A DNA stretch of 64,000 nt from positions 4,588,001 to 4,652,000 of the forward strand of contig NC_017093.1 of NCBI RefSeq assembly GCF_000284295.1, in the 5' to 3' direction. This document shows positions 41,775 through 49,600 of this stretch, one piece after another (within the stretch, counting starts at the first letter, position 1; the number at the start of each line of letters is the position of its first letter). Source of the DNA: Actinoplanes missouriensis 431 (GTDB lineage Bacteria > Actinomycetota > Actinomycetes > Mycobacteriales > Micromonosporaceae). Both the position numbers and the translations under genes were made by a program. The notes under the pieces are model-generated. The model worked only from the letters and a program-made list of their open reading frames with translations, was not told the DNA's origin and did not search any database.

Positions 41775-42980
41775 ATGCAGGACTCCCTCACCACCACGCC
41801 GGTGGTCCGCGCCGCCACCGTGGCGACCTACACCGCCTTCATCGGCTCCGGCTTCGCGTTCGCCAGCTGGGCGTCCCGGATCCCGCAAGTCCGTGACCAG
41901 CTCGAACTCGACTCCGCCGCCCTCGGCCTGGTGCTGCTCGCGATCGCCGCCGGCTCGCTGCTGGCGCTCCCGCTCTCCGGGCCGGTCGTCACCCGGATCG
42001 GCTCGTCCCGGACCGTGATGGCGATGACGCTCCTGCTCGGCGTCGGCCTCACCACCGCGGCGATCGGCTCCCTGGCCGGCGTGATCCCGGTGGTGATCGG
42101 CCTGTTCCTGCTCGGTTTCGCCAACGGCGCCTGGGACGTCGCGATGAACGTGCAGGGCACCGTCGTGGAACGCCTCCTCAGCAAATCGATCATGTCCCGC
42201 TTCCACGCCGGCTTCAGCCTCGGCACCGTCGCCGGCGCCCTCGGCGGCGCCGCCATGATCGCCCTGGACGTCCCGGTCGCCACCCACCTGACCGTCGTCG
42301 CCGTCCTCGTCGTGATCGCCGTGGCCTGGCAGGCCCGCCGGTTCGTGCCGGACCACGACGACACCGAACCGGCCGCGGACGGATCGGCCCCGTCCGCCGG
42401 CGGCGCGCTCACCGCCTGGCGGGAGCCGCGCACCCTGCTCATCGGGGTGTTCGTGCTGGCCTTCGCGTTCGCCGAAGGGGTCGGCAACGACTGGATCAGC
42501 GTCGCCGCGATCGACGGCCACCACGTCTCCGCCACCCTCGGCACCCTCGCGTTCGCCGGGTTCCTCACCGCCATGACAGCCGGCCGCTGGTTCGGTCCGG
42601 CACTACTGGACCGCTACGGCCGTACCCGGATGGTCCGGGTCCTCGCTCTTGTGGGCATCGCCGGGGCGACGTTGTTCGTCTTCGCGCCGTCACCCGCCCT
42701 CGCGTTCGCCGGCACGCTGCTGTGGGGACTCGGCGCCTCCCTCGGCTTCCCGGTCGGCATGAGCGCCGCCGGCGACGACCCGCGCCGCGCCGCCGCCCGG
42801 GTCAGCGTGGTCGCGTCGATCGGCTACTGCGCGTTCCTGGCCGGGCCACCCACGATCGGGCTGCTCGGCCACCACATCACCGTGCTGAAGGCCCTGGTCG
42901 TCGTCTCGGCGCTGCTCGCCGTGGCGGTGGCGATCGCCGGAAGCGTGCGGCCGCTGCCGGGCGCACAGCAGCAGCACTAG
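41775..42980 (+). CDS. MFS transporter (YbjJ-like)
   Basis: A 401-residue major facilitator with about 12 hydrophobic helices, from TATYTAFIGSGFAFASWASR to VVVSALLAVAVAIAGSV. The GNDW motif (EGVGNDWISVA) in helix 7 and FANGAWDVAMNVQG in helix 4 match the YbjJ/FucP-like sugar or drug proton symporter group. The loop between helices 2 and 3 is TRIGSSRTVM. The start directly follows an operator-like palindrome. It is separated by 68 bases from the kinase on the same strand, so a shared transcript for sugar uptake and phosphorylation is possible but unproved. Confidence 0.86.
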   Translation: MQDSLTTTPVVRAATVATYTAFIGSGFAFASWASRIPQVRDQLELDSAALGLVLLAIAAGSLLALPLSGPVVTRIGSSRTVMAMTLLLGVGLTTAAIGSLAGVIPVVIGLFLLGFANGAWDVAMNVQGTVVERLLSKSIMSRFHAGFSLGTVAGALGGAAMIALDVPVATHLTVVAVLVVIAVAWQARRFVPDHDDTEPAADGSAPSAGGALTAWREPRTLLIGVFVLAFAFAEGVGNDWISVAAIDGHHVSATLGTLAFAGFLTAMTAGRWFGPALLDRYGRTRMVRVLALVGIAGATLFVFAPSPALAFAGTLLWGLGASLGFPVGMSAAGDDPRRAAARVSVVASIGYCAFLAGPPTIGLLGHHITVLKALVVVSALLAVAVAIAGSVRPLPGAQQQH

Positions 42981-42988
42981 CACTGAGA

Positions 42989-43007
42989 ACCAGCCGGTCC
43001 GGCTGGT
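42989..43007 (+). terminator. hairpin after MFS gene within CCGGT-rich repeats
   Basis: ACCAGCCGG (42989-42997) and CCGGCTGGT (42999-43007) form a perfect stem nine bases past the MFS stop. CCGGTCCGGCTGGT recurs at 43013-43026, giving alternative stems. Terminator inferred. Confidence 0.6.
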
Positions 43008-43202
43008 CCGGCCGGTCCGGCTGGTCGTGAGTGCAGTCGCGCTGGCAGCCGGCCGGTCCGGCCACTCGCCCGTGCGGTCGCCCGCAGAACCAGCTGGACC
43101 AGCCCGGCCGGCAGTGCTGTCGGCGCAGGCCGGCGGGATCACGCTTCGAGCGGCACCGATCGGGTATGCACCGGACACCCGACTGCCACAGGAGGCGCCG
43201 CA

Positions 43203-43391
43203 ATGTCCGACGACCGTGACCAGTCCCCCGATCTCGGCGGCAGCACCGACCAGCACGTCACCGGCGCCGAGGAGGAGGGCACCTTCATCACCGACGAGGA
43301 GCCGCGCGAGCAGGCGCCCGCCCACGGCAGCAGCAACGCCGGCATCAACGCCACCGGCGCCAACCGGGCGCAGCAGGACACCGACGACTGA
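43203..43391 (+). CDS. small acidic hydrophilic protein (62 aa)
   Basis: Starts MSDDRDQSPDLGGSTDQHVT at 43203 with AGGAGG eight bases upstream. It is rich in Asp, Glu, Gly, Ser and Asn, has no hydrophobic core and is probably disordered, like small stress or hydrophilin-type proteins. Its stop overlaps the ATG of the short-chain dehydrogenase by one base (TGATG), so both are translated together. No family recognised; a role as stress protectant is conjecture. Confidence 0.72.
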   Translation: MSDDRDQSPDLGGSTDQHVTGAEEEGTFITDEEPREQAPAHGSSNAGINATGANRAQQDTDD

Positions 43392-44356
43392 TGGCGCTCG
43401 ACCTGCGCGACTCCGTCGTCGTGATCACCGGGGCGTCCAGCGGGATCGGCCGGGCGACCGCGCTGGCGTTCGCCGCCGAGGGCGCCCGGCTGGTCCTCGC
43501 CTCCCGCGGCCGGGAGGCGCTCGCCGACGTGGAACGCGCCTGCCGCGAGCGCCTCGCCGACTACCAGAAGAACAACGCCGACCTGCAGCGCGCCGCGGAC
43601 GTGCTGGTCGTGCCGGCGGACATCGGGGATCCGGCGGCGGTCGACGAGCTCACCCGGGCGACGCTGGAGCGGTTCGGCAGGATCGACGTCTGGGTGGAGG
43701 CGGCCGCCGTCGGCATCGCCGGGCCGCTCGGCTCGGAACCGGTCGACGAGCTGCGCCGCCTGGTCGACACCAACGTCCTCGGCGCCACGCTCTGCGCCCG
43801 TTCCGCGGTGACCGTCTTCCGGGCGCAGGGGCACGGTGTCCTCGTACTCGTCGGATCGCTGTTGTCGGTGTTCCCGAACCCGGTGATACCGCTCTACTCG
43901 ATGAGCAAGTTCGCCGTCCGCGGACTGGCGCTCAGCCTTCAGCAGGAGGTCGCCCGGCACCCGCGGATCCGGGTCTGCCTGCTGATGCCCGGCACCGTCG
44001 ACACCCCGTTCTTCCAGCGGTCCGCCAATCACTCCGGGCGCCGGCTGCGGGCCATTCCCCCCGCGTACGCCCCGGAGCGTCTCGCCGCCCGGATCCTCGC
44101 CGTCGCCCGCCACCCGCGCCGGCAGACCACCGTGGGTGTGGTCTCGCACCTGATGCTGGCCGCCCACCGGCTCGCGCCCCGAACCGCCGAGTCGGTGATC
44201 GGCTGGTGGGGCGGCGCGTTCGTGACCGGGTCGTCCGCCGTGCCGCCGGGGCCGGGCGCGATCTTCGAGCCGCTGTCCCGCGGGGCGGTGCACGGCGGCT
44301 ACCGGCGTGGCCGGGTCCGCCGGCGGCTCGGCACGTGGCTGGGCAGCCGGACCTGA
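43391..44356 (+). CDS. short-chain dehydrogenase/reductase
   Basis: A 321-residue SDR with the cofactor motif VVVITGASSGIGRATALAFA (about 9-28), the NxxG-like region replaced by VEAAAVGIAG, catalytic Ser in VLVGSLLS and YSMSK (Tyr and Lys, about 170-174). The C-terminal extension past about 250 is Pro/Arg-rich with LSRGAVHGGYRRGRVRR. The first Rossmann motif suggests NADP(H). Coupled to the small acidic protein gene upstream. Substrate unknown; such longer SDRs often act on lipid or polyketide carbonyls. Confidence 0.88.
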   Translation: MALDLRDSVVVITGASSGIGRATALAFAAEGARLVLASRGREALADVERACRERLADYQKNNADLQRAADVLVVPADIGDPAAVDELTRATLERFGRIDVWVEAAAVGIAGPLGSEPVDELRRLVDTNVLGATLCARSAVTVFRAQGHGVLVLVGSLLSVFPNPVIPLYSMSKFAVRGLALSLQQEVARHPRIRVCLLMPGTVDTPFFQRSANHSGRRLRAIPPAYAPERLAARILAVARHPRRQTTVGVVSHLMLAAHRLAPRTAESVIGWWGGAFVTGSSAVPPGPGAIFEPLSRGAVHGGYRRGRVRRRLGTWLGSRT

Positions 44357-44370
44357 TCGCGTCCCCGTTG

Positions 44371-44401
44371 CGCGGGGTTCGGCGAGCGGCCGAACCCCGC
44401 G
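44371..44401. terminator. 13-bp perfect hairpin between convergent genes
   Basis: CGCGGGGTTCGGC (44371-44383) pairs fully with GCCGAACCCCGCG (44389-44401) around a five-base loop, between the SDR stop (44356) and the TetR stop (44421). Bidirectional terminator. Confidence 0.85.
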
Positions 44402-44420
44402 GCGCGGGTGCGGTGAGCAG

Positions 44421-45047
44421 TTATTCCGGGAGGGTCACGCGCTGCTCGGTGTCGTCCATTCGCCGGCCGTGGATCGTGCGGAGGGCGTCGAGCGCGACCG
44501 CGGTGAGGACGCTGCGGCCGACGCCGGCCCGGCCGAGCAGCTCCATTCCGCGGGTGACGGCGACAAAATAGACCGCCAGCGATTGCACGTTCGCGTCCGC
44601 CGGGAGCTCGCCGCCCTCCCGTGCGTGGTCGAGGCACTGGGCGTAGACGCCGGCGAGCTGTTCGATCCCGGCCCTGGTCGACGTCGCGATCGGGTCCTCG
44701 TCGCCGGTCGACTCGACCAGCGCGCGCGTGGTCAGCGAGACCCGCCGATCGGTGCTGCTGAACTCGATCGCCAGCCCGAGCAGGTGACCGCGGATGCGTT
44801 CCAGCGGCGAGGCGTCGTCGTGCCCGAGCGCCTCGGCGACGGCGCGCGCCGCCTCAGCCCGGTCCTCGGACAGCGCCCGCAGGAACAGTTCCCGTTTCCC
44901 GCCGAACGCGTTGTAGAGGCTCTGTTTCCCGAGGCCCGTCGCCCGCACGAGGTCGTCCAGCGTCGCGGCGGCGAGACCGTGCACGGCGAACACCTCGCTG
45001 GCGCTGCTGACGACGTCGCTCTCGAGGAACTTGCGGGGGCGCGGCAT
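44421..45047 (-). CDS. TetR-family regulator
   Basis: A 208-residue protein from ATG 45047 (MPRPRKFLESDVVSSASEVF); an ATG four codons upstream is possible. HTH LDDLVRATGLGKQSLYNAFG (about 34-53) then KRELFLRALSED is classical for this family. The helical C-terminal domain is of the TetR_C type seen in AcrR-like repressors. A perfect palindrome TTGACC-N4-GGTCAA lies 18 bases upstream, between it and the divergent SnoaL-like gene, so it most likely represses both. Confidence 0.89.
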   Translation of the reverse strand: MPRPRKFLESDVVSSASEVFAVHGLAAATLDDLVRATGLGKQSLYNAFGGKRELFLRALSEDRAEAARAVAEALGHDDASPLERIRGHLLGLAIEFSSTDRRVSLTTRALVESTGDEDPIATSTRAGIEQLAGVYAQCLDHAREGGELPADANVQSLAVYFVAVTRGMELLGRAGVGRSVLTAVALDALRTIHGRRMDDTEQRVTLPE

Positions 45048-45065
45048 GTGAGCAAGCATACGTTA

Positions 45066-45081
45066 TTGACCGTCTGGTCAA
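45066..45081. promoter_or_regulatory. operator TTGACC-N4-GGTCAA
   Basis: A perfect six-base inverted repeat, of the kind bound by TetR repressors, in the 100-base gap between the divergent TetR and SnoaL-like genes. It overlaps a -35-like TTGACC on one strand. Confidence 0.7.
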
Positions 45082-45147
45082 AAACGTGTTAGCTTGATGA
45101 AGCACCCATTCTTTCCAGCACCATTCCCGGCATCGAGGAGATGTGAC

Positions 45148-45618
45148 ATGAAAAGCAATGAGGAGATCGTTCGCGAGGCTTACCGGCGGGCCGAGGGAAA
45201 CGTTACCGACGCCGATGGTTTTCGTGACCTGTTCACCTCCGACGGCGAGTTCAACGACGTACCGAACGCGATGACCTTCCGCGGTGACCAGATCCCGCAG
45301 GCGATAACGGGCTTAGCGGCGGTCTTTCCCGACATCCACCGGGAGTTGCTCGCGGTGCATGTGATCGGCGACGTGGTGGCGGTCGAGCTTCGCATTCAGG
45401 GAACGCATCTCGGCGCTTTCCCGACTCCGGCCGGTGAGATTCCGCCGACCGGTAAGAGAATCGACGTGCCGACCGCTGATCTCTGGTATCTCCGTGCCGG
45501 AAAGATTGAGAAATTTAATTGCTACAACGCGGCGAACGTGCTTCTCGCTCAGATCGGTGTCGTCCCCGATTTCGCGTCGGCCGTCGAGGCCGGGCGGGCG
45601 ATCGCCACCGGGGCGTAG
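45148..45618 (+). CDS. SnoaL-like polyketide-cyclase-fold protein
   Basis: A 156-residue protein from ATG 45148 after GAGGAG. Conserved pieces are EEIVREAYRRAEGN at the start, LAAVFPDIHRELLAVHVIGD in the middle and KRIDVPTADLWYLRAGKIEK near 115, the pattern of SnoaL-like ester cyclases and related small-molecule isomerases. The His in PDIHRE and Asp in PTADLW are possible active-site residues. Divergent from the TetR gene and followed by a hairpin, so it forms its own transcript, probably switched on by the TetR ligand. Confidence 0.86.
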   Translation: MKSNEEIVREAYRRAEGNVTDADGFRDLFTSDGEFNDVPNAMTFRGDQIPQAITGLAAVFPDIHRELLAVHVIGDVVAVELRIQGTHLGAFPTPAGEIPPTGKRIDVPTADLWYLRAGKIEKFNCYNAANVLLAQIGVVPDFASAVEAGRAIATGA

Positions 45619-45682
45619 TCAAGGCAGCCGTCGTATCAATCAGCTGTCGGGCGAGCGAGCGCGGGCGCGCCGCTCGCCCGCT

Positions 45683-45711
45683 CCGAGGCCCGTGGCCTCC
45701 GCGGGCCTCGG
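45683..45711 (+). terminator. hairpin after SnoaL-like gene
   Basis: CCGAGGCCCG (45683-45692) and CGGGCCTCGG (45702-45711) pair perfectly around a nine-base loop, 65 bases past the stop at 45618 and ahead of the chemoreceptor gene. Confidence 0.65.
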
Positions 45712-45759
45712 CCTGACGGAATCGCTCAGTTTGCGCCGCCGTGCGCCGATCATGGTGGT

Positions 45760-47409
45760 GTGAAGAGCGGGCGAAGCCCGAAGGTGGAAGTCACCGCGCC
45801 GCGTAATCCCGTGACCGGGGCGCTGGCGGACTTCCGCGTGGGCACGAAGATCTATGCTGCGGTCCTCTGCTGCGCGCTTGTCGCGGCGATCGTCGGTGTG
45901 CTGGGCATCGTCAGGCTCTCGAGCCTCAACGACAACATCAAGGCGATGAAGACCAAGCACGTCGACAGCAGCCTCGTGCTGAGCACGCTGCGCGGGGCGG
46001 TCGGGTCGGGCTTCTCCGCGCTCTTCGCCTGGGCGGTCACGCCCGCGGCGCAACGCACCGCGACGCTGCGGGAGAACGTGGCCGCGACCGACGAGGCGAC
46101 GACGCAGGCCATCACCGACTACCAGGCGCTCGCTGTGGGTTCGCCCGGCCGGGAGAAGGCCGCCGCCGAGGTGGCCGACACGTTCTCCTACTTCCAGAAC
46201 CTGCGGGACTACGCCCTGTTCGGGGAGAGTCCGGCCGCCGGGTTCGACCCACCCGCCGCCGACAAGGTCGTCACGACCTGGACCGCGACGCAGCAGCAAC
46301 TCCAGGCGTCGGTGGTGGAACTCCAGGAGACCGAGGACGCCGAGTCGGCTGCCATGGCGGAGGAAGCCGAGTCCAGCTACAACTCCGCCCGTACCCAAAT
46401 GATCATCTTTTTGGTCGTGGGACTGGTGCTGGCGCTCGCGCTCGCCACGTTCATCTCCCGCGTCATCGCCAAGCAGCTCGGCAGCGTCTCCCGCTCGCTC
46501 GCGGCCGTCGCCGACGGCGACCTGACCGTCGGCGCGGAGGTGCACGCCCGCGACGAGCTCGGCGGCATGGCGGTCGCCGTGAACACCGCCCGGGAGGGCC
46601 TGCGATCCATGGTCGGGCAGCTCACCTCGAGCTCGCAGACCCTCGGCACCAGCACCGAGCGGCTCAGCCGGGTGGCCGGGCAGATCGGGCAGTCCGCGCA
46701 GGACGCCGCCGCCCAGGCCAACGTCGCGGCCACCGCCGCCGGGGACGTGTCGACGAACGTGCAGACCGTCGCCGCCGGCAGCGAGGAGATGGGCGTCTCG
46801 ATCCGGGAGATCGCCTCCAACGCGTCCGAGGCCGCCCGTGTCGCCAGCGAGGCCGTCGGCGTGGCCGACAGCGCCAACGCGACCGTCTCCCAGCTCGGCA
46901 CGTCCAGCGCCGAGATCGGCAACGTCATCAAGACGATCACCGCGATCGCCGAGCAGACCAACCTGCTGGCCCTGAACGCCACCATCGAGGCGGCGCGGGC
47001 CGGCGAGATGGGCAAGGGTTTCGCCGTGGTCGCCAGCGAGGTCAAGGATCTCGCCCAGGAGACCGCGCGGGCCACCGAGGACATCGCCCGGCGGGTCGAG
47101 GCGATCCAGGCGGACAGCTCCAACGCGGTCGCCGCGATCGGCGAGATCTCCTCGATCATCGCGCGGATCAGCGACTACCAGACGACCATCGCGTCCGCCG
47201 TGGAGGAACAGACCGCCACCACCGGCGAGATGGCCCGCAGCGTCGGCGACGCGGCGCAGGGCACGTCGGCGATCGCCGGGAACATCGACGGCGTGGCCAG
47301 CGCCACCCAGACGACCACGGCCGCCCTGGACGAGGCGAACGCGACGGCGACCGAGCTGGCCGGGATCGCGGCGGAACTGCAGACGGTGGTGTCCCGCTTC
47401 CGCGTCTGA
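45760..47409 (+). CDS. methyl-accepting chemotaxis protein
   Basis: A 549-residue chemoreceptor from GTG 45760. Two membrane helices (VLCCALVAAIVGVLGIVRL, about 34-52, and IIFLVVGLVLALALATFIS, about 208-226) flank a 4-helix-bundle sensor of the HBM/4HB type. A HAMP domain (SRVIAKQLGSVSRSLAAVAD) follows, then the signalling coiled coil with the hairpin tip IAEQTNLLALNATIEAARAG (about 400-419). Flagellated spores of Actinoplanes-like bacteria use such receptors; no other che gene is in the window. Ligand unknown. Confidence 0.93.
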   Translation: MKSGRSPKVEVTAPRNPVTGALADFRVGTKIYAAVLCCALVAAIVGVLGIVRLSSLNDNIKAMKTKHVDSSLVLSTLRGAVGSGFSALFAWAVTPAAQRTATLRENVAATDEATTQAITDYQALAVGSPGREKAAAEVADTFSYFQNLRDYALFGESPAAGFDPPAADKVVTTWTATQQQLQASVVELQETEDAESAAMAEEAESSYNSARTQMIIFLVVGLVLALALATFISRVIAKQLGSVSRSLAAVADGDLTVGAEVHARDELGGMAVAVNTAREGLRSMVGQLTSSSQTLGTSTERLSRVAGQIGQSAQDAAAQANVAATAAGDVSTNVQTVAAGSEEMGVSIREIASNASEAARVASEAVGVADSANATVSQLGTSSAEIGNVIKTITAIAEQTNLLALNATIEAARAGEMGKGFAVVASEVKDLAQETARATEDIARRVEAIQADSSNAVAAIGEISSIIARISDYQTTIASAVEEQTATTGEMARSVGDAAQGTSAIAGNIDGVASATQTTTAALDEANATATELAGIAAELQTVVSRFRV

Positions 47410-47517
47410 GGTTCCCCGGCGACCGGCTGACCGTGAACGTCGACCCCGGCAGGTGGTGGACGCCGCTGATCGCGCCGGCCGTCGTCGCCGGATCACTGAG
47501 AAAACCGTAGCGAACCT

Positions 47518-47544
47518 GCATCCATCCGCGCCGCCGGGAGCGAA
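47518..47544 (+). promoter_or_regulatory. ECF-type promoter motif upstream of sigma gene
   Basis: GCATCC (47518-47523), 17 bases, then CGAA (47541-47544), 35 bases before the sigma factor ATG. The same GCATCC-N17-CGAA, in the wider form TGCATCCA-N14-GAGCGAA, occurs before the fasciclin gene. The shared spacing suggests autoregulation by this ECF sigma factor. Confidence 0.65.
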
Positions 47545-47579
47545 CACCCCGGAAGGACCTATGCGCGGAAGGGAGGTCG

Positions 47580-48158
47580 ATGAGCTCCGACGACGAGCTC
47601 GCCGAGCGGTTACGCGACGGCGACGAGAAAGCCTTACGGACGGTGTATGACCGGCACGGCGCGGCCGTGCTGTATCTGGCCCAGCGGCTGCTGGGCAACC
47701 GCGCGGACGCCGAGGACGTCACCCAGGTGACGTTCGTGGCGGCGTGGACGGGACGGGACACGTTCGACCCGCGGCGCGGCACCCTGCTGGGCTGGCTGCT
47801 GGGCATCGCGCGGCGCAAGGCCGTCGACCGGTTGCGCTCGGCGGAACGCCAGGACCGGGTGACCGAGACGGTACGCGCCCAGCTCGCCCCACCGGGTGAA
47901 CTGGAGTCGCCGGAGCGGATCGTGGACCGGCTGGTCGTCGCCGACGAGCTCGGCCGGCTCCCCGCCGAGCAGCGGCGGACGCTGGAGCTGGCGTTCTTCG
48001 ACGACCTCACCCATCCACAGATAGCGGCCGTCACCGGGCTCCCGCTCGGCACGGTCAAGAGCCATATCCGGCGTGGAATGGCTAACCTGCGACGTCGATG
48101 GGAGGTGGACGGTGCAGCATCTGGATCCCGATCGGCTGGTCCTTCTCGCGCTCTCTGA
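47580..48158 (+). CDS. ECF sigma factor (SigK-like)
   Basis: A 192-residue ECF sigma factor from ATG 47580 after GGGAGG. Region 2 reads HGAAVLYLAQRLLGNRADAE then DVTQVTFVAAWTGRDTFDP (about 26-65) and LGIARRKAVDRLRS; region 4 is LELAFFDDLTHPQIAAVTGL with LPLGTVKSHIRRGM (about 137-172). The anti-sigma gene starts 47 bases inside its 3' end, the usual sigma/anti-sigma coupling. With RskA and a fasciclin protein next door it corresponds to the SigK-type module of mycobacteria, which controls secreted fasciclin antigens. Orthology to sigK itself is inferred from synteny. Confidence 0.9.
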   Translation: MSSDDELAERLRDGDEKALRTVYDRHGAAVLYLAQRLLGNRADAEDVTQVTFVAAWTGRDTFDPRRGTLLGWLLGIARRKAVDRLRSAERQDRVTETVRAQLAPPGELESPERIVDRLVVADELGRLPAEQRRTLELAFFDDLTHPQIAAVTGLPLGTVKSHIRRGMANLRRRWEVDGAASGSRSAGPSRAL

Positions 48159-48801
48159 GGAGGACGAACTCGCCGACGAGTCGGCGCACCTGGCCCAGTG
48201 CCCCGGATGCCGGCACGACTTCGAGGCGTTGCGTTCGGTCGCCGATCTGGGCGCCGAATCTCAGGAACTGCAGGACCTGCCGGCTCCGCCGGAGCGGATC
48301 TGGCGGGCGATCGAGACGGAGGTCTCGCGGAGCAACGTGGTGCCGCTGCACCGGAGGAGGCCGCGCAGGCTGCTGATACCGGCGATGGCGGCGGCAGCCG
48401 CGGCGGTCCTCGCGATCGCCGGCACGGTGGTGGTGAACCAGTTCACCGGGCGGCCGGCGTCGACCGTCACGGCACGGGCGACCCTCACGCCGCTGCAGAA
48501 GGTTCCGGCGGACGCGAGCGGCACCGTCCGGGTCCGGTCCGACGGCGAGATGGAGATCGACGTACGGAACCTGCCGCTCACCACCGGTTTCCACGAGGTC
48601 TGGCTGATCGACCCGGACGACGTCACGAAGATGGTCGCGCTCGGCAACCTGACCGGTGACCGTGACCGTCAGGTGGTGCTGCCGGTGCCGCCGGGAACCG
48701 ATCTCAACCGGTTCCGGCTGGTGGACGTCAGCGACGAACCGCACGACGGCGACGCCACGCATTCCGGCCAGAGCCTGCTGCGCGGAACTCTCACCTATTA
48801 G
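48112..48801 (+). CDS. rskA: RskA-like zinc anti-sigma factor
   Basis: A 229-residue membrane anti-sigma factor from GTG 48112, six bases after GGGAGG and overlapping the sigma gene by 47 bases. The N-terminal zinc anti-sigma motif is HLAQCPGC (His-x3-Cys-x2-Cys, about 27-34). A single membrane helix (LLIPAMAAAAAAVLAIAGTV, about 86-105) leads to an outside domain with GFHEVWLIDPDD and RFRLVDVSDEPHDGDATHSG, the hallmark of the RskA C-terminal domain. It should hold the ECF factor at the membrane until regulated proteolysis frees it. Symbol given by family resemblance. Confidence 0.88.
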   Translation: MQHLDPDRLVLLALSEEDELADESAHLAQCPGCRHDFEALRSVADLGAESQELQDLPAPPERIWRAIETEVSRSNVVPLHRRRPRRLLIPAMAAAAAAVLAIAGTVVVNQFTGRPASTVTARATLTPLQKVPADASGTVRVRSDGEMEIDVRNLPLTTGFHEVWLIDPDDVTKMVALGNLTGDRDRQVVLPVPPGTDLNRFRLVDVSDEPHDGDATHSGQSLLRGTLTY

Positions 48802-48803
48802 GT

Positions 48804-48830
48804 GCATCCACCGCGTACGGCCGGAGCGAA
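48804..48830 (+). promoter_or_regulatory. ECF-type promoter motif upstream of fasciclin gene
   Basis: GCATCC (48804-48809), 17 bases, CGAA (48827-48830), 55 bases before the fasciclin ATG. Compared with the sigma gene upstream region it keeps TGCATCCA and GAGCGAA with identical spacing, while the spacer differs. Confidence 0.65.
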
Positions 48831-48885
48831 GTACGGGGTGGTGGCGCTCACGTCACCGCCCCGTAGATCGGAAAGGACGCCGACC

Positions 48886-49527
48886 ATGAGGTTCACCCGG
48901 GTCACCGCCGTGGCGACCGCCGCCCTCGTCGCCTCCGCCCTCGCCGGCGCGCCCGCCGCCGCGCACACGAAGACCAAGCCGCTCGGCACCACGTCGCTCG
49001 CCGCCGTGCTGACCGCGGACAAGAGCGGCTTCGACCGCCGCGGCGGCGACTACGACATCCTGACCGCGGCGGTGCAGGCGGTGCTGACGGCGAAGCCGGC
49101 CAGCCCGGTCAAGGTGCTCGCCGACGGGACCACCGCGCTGACCGCGTTCATCCCCGACGACCGTGCCTTCCAACTGCTGGTCGCCGACCTGGAGGACACC
49201 AGGCGGCTGCCGAGCGAGAAGGCGGCGTTCACCGCGGTGGCCGGCCTCGGCGTCGACACGGTCGAGGCGGTGCTGCTCTACCACGTCGTGCCGGGTTCCA
49301 CGATCGACCGCAAGGCGGCGCTGAAGGCCGACGGCGCGAAGCTGACGACCGCCGGTGGAGGTGCCGTCACGGTGGACGTCTACGGCCACTACTGGAAGCG
49401 GATCAAGCTGGTCGACGCGGACCGCAGCGACCGCGACGCCCGGGTGGTCCGGTTCGACGTCAACAAGGGCAACCGGCAGATCGCGCACGGCGTCGACCGC
49501 GTCCTGCGCCCGATCGACCTGCCCTGA
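48886..49527 (+). CDS. secreted fasciclin (FAS1) domain protein
   Basis: A 213-residue protein from ATG 48886 (AAAGGA upstream) with a Sec signal MRFTRVTAVATAALVASALA and cleavage after APAAA. One FAS1 domain fills the rest: the H1 motif TALTAFIPDDRAFQLLVADL and the H2 motif AVLLYHVVPGSTIDRKAALK, ending KGNRQIAHGVDRVLRPIDLP. FAS1 proteins mediate adhesion or matrix binding at the cell surface. Its position after the ECF sigma/RskA pair and the shared promoter motif make it the likely main target of that sigma factor, as Mpt70/Mpt83 are of SigK. Confidence 0.92.
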   Translation: MRFTRVTAVATAALVASALAGAPAAAHTKTKPLGTTSLAAVLTADKSGFDRRGGDYDILTAAVQAVLTAKPASPVKVLADGTTALTAFIPDDRAFQLLVADLEDTRRLPSEKAAFTAVAGLGVDTVEAVLLYHVVPGSTIDRKAALKADGAKLTTAGGGAVTVDVYGHYWKRIKLVDADRSDRDARVVRFDVNKGNRQIAHGVDRVLRPIDLP

Positions 49528-49530
49528 TCC

Positions 49531-49560
49531 CGCTGATCCGTCCATCGCGCTGATCCGTCC
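49531..49560. repeat. 13-bp direct repeat after fasciclin gene
   Basis: CGCTGATCCGTCC occurs at 49531-49543 and 49548-49560, just past the fasciclin stop and before the oppositely oriented DUF5996 stop. No function seen. Confidence 0.6.
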
Positions 49561-49600
49561 GTAGCGGCGGCTCAGCGCGGTGGCCCGTTTCCGTGTCGGC

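Noticed and set aside
47601..48060. Possible separate start for the anti-sigma gene at ATG 48073
   Set aside because: GTG 48112 has a strong GGGAGG and gives the normal short N-terminus before the zinc motif.
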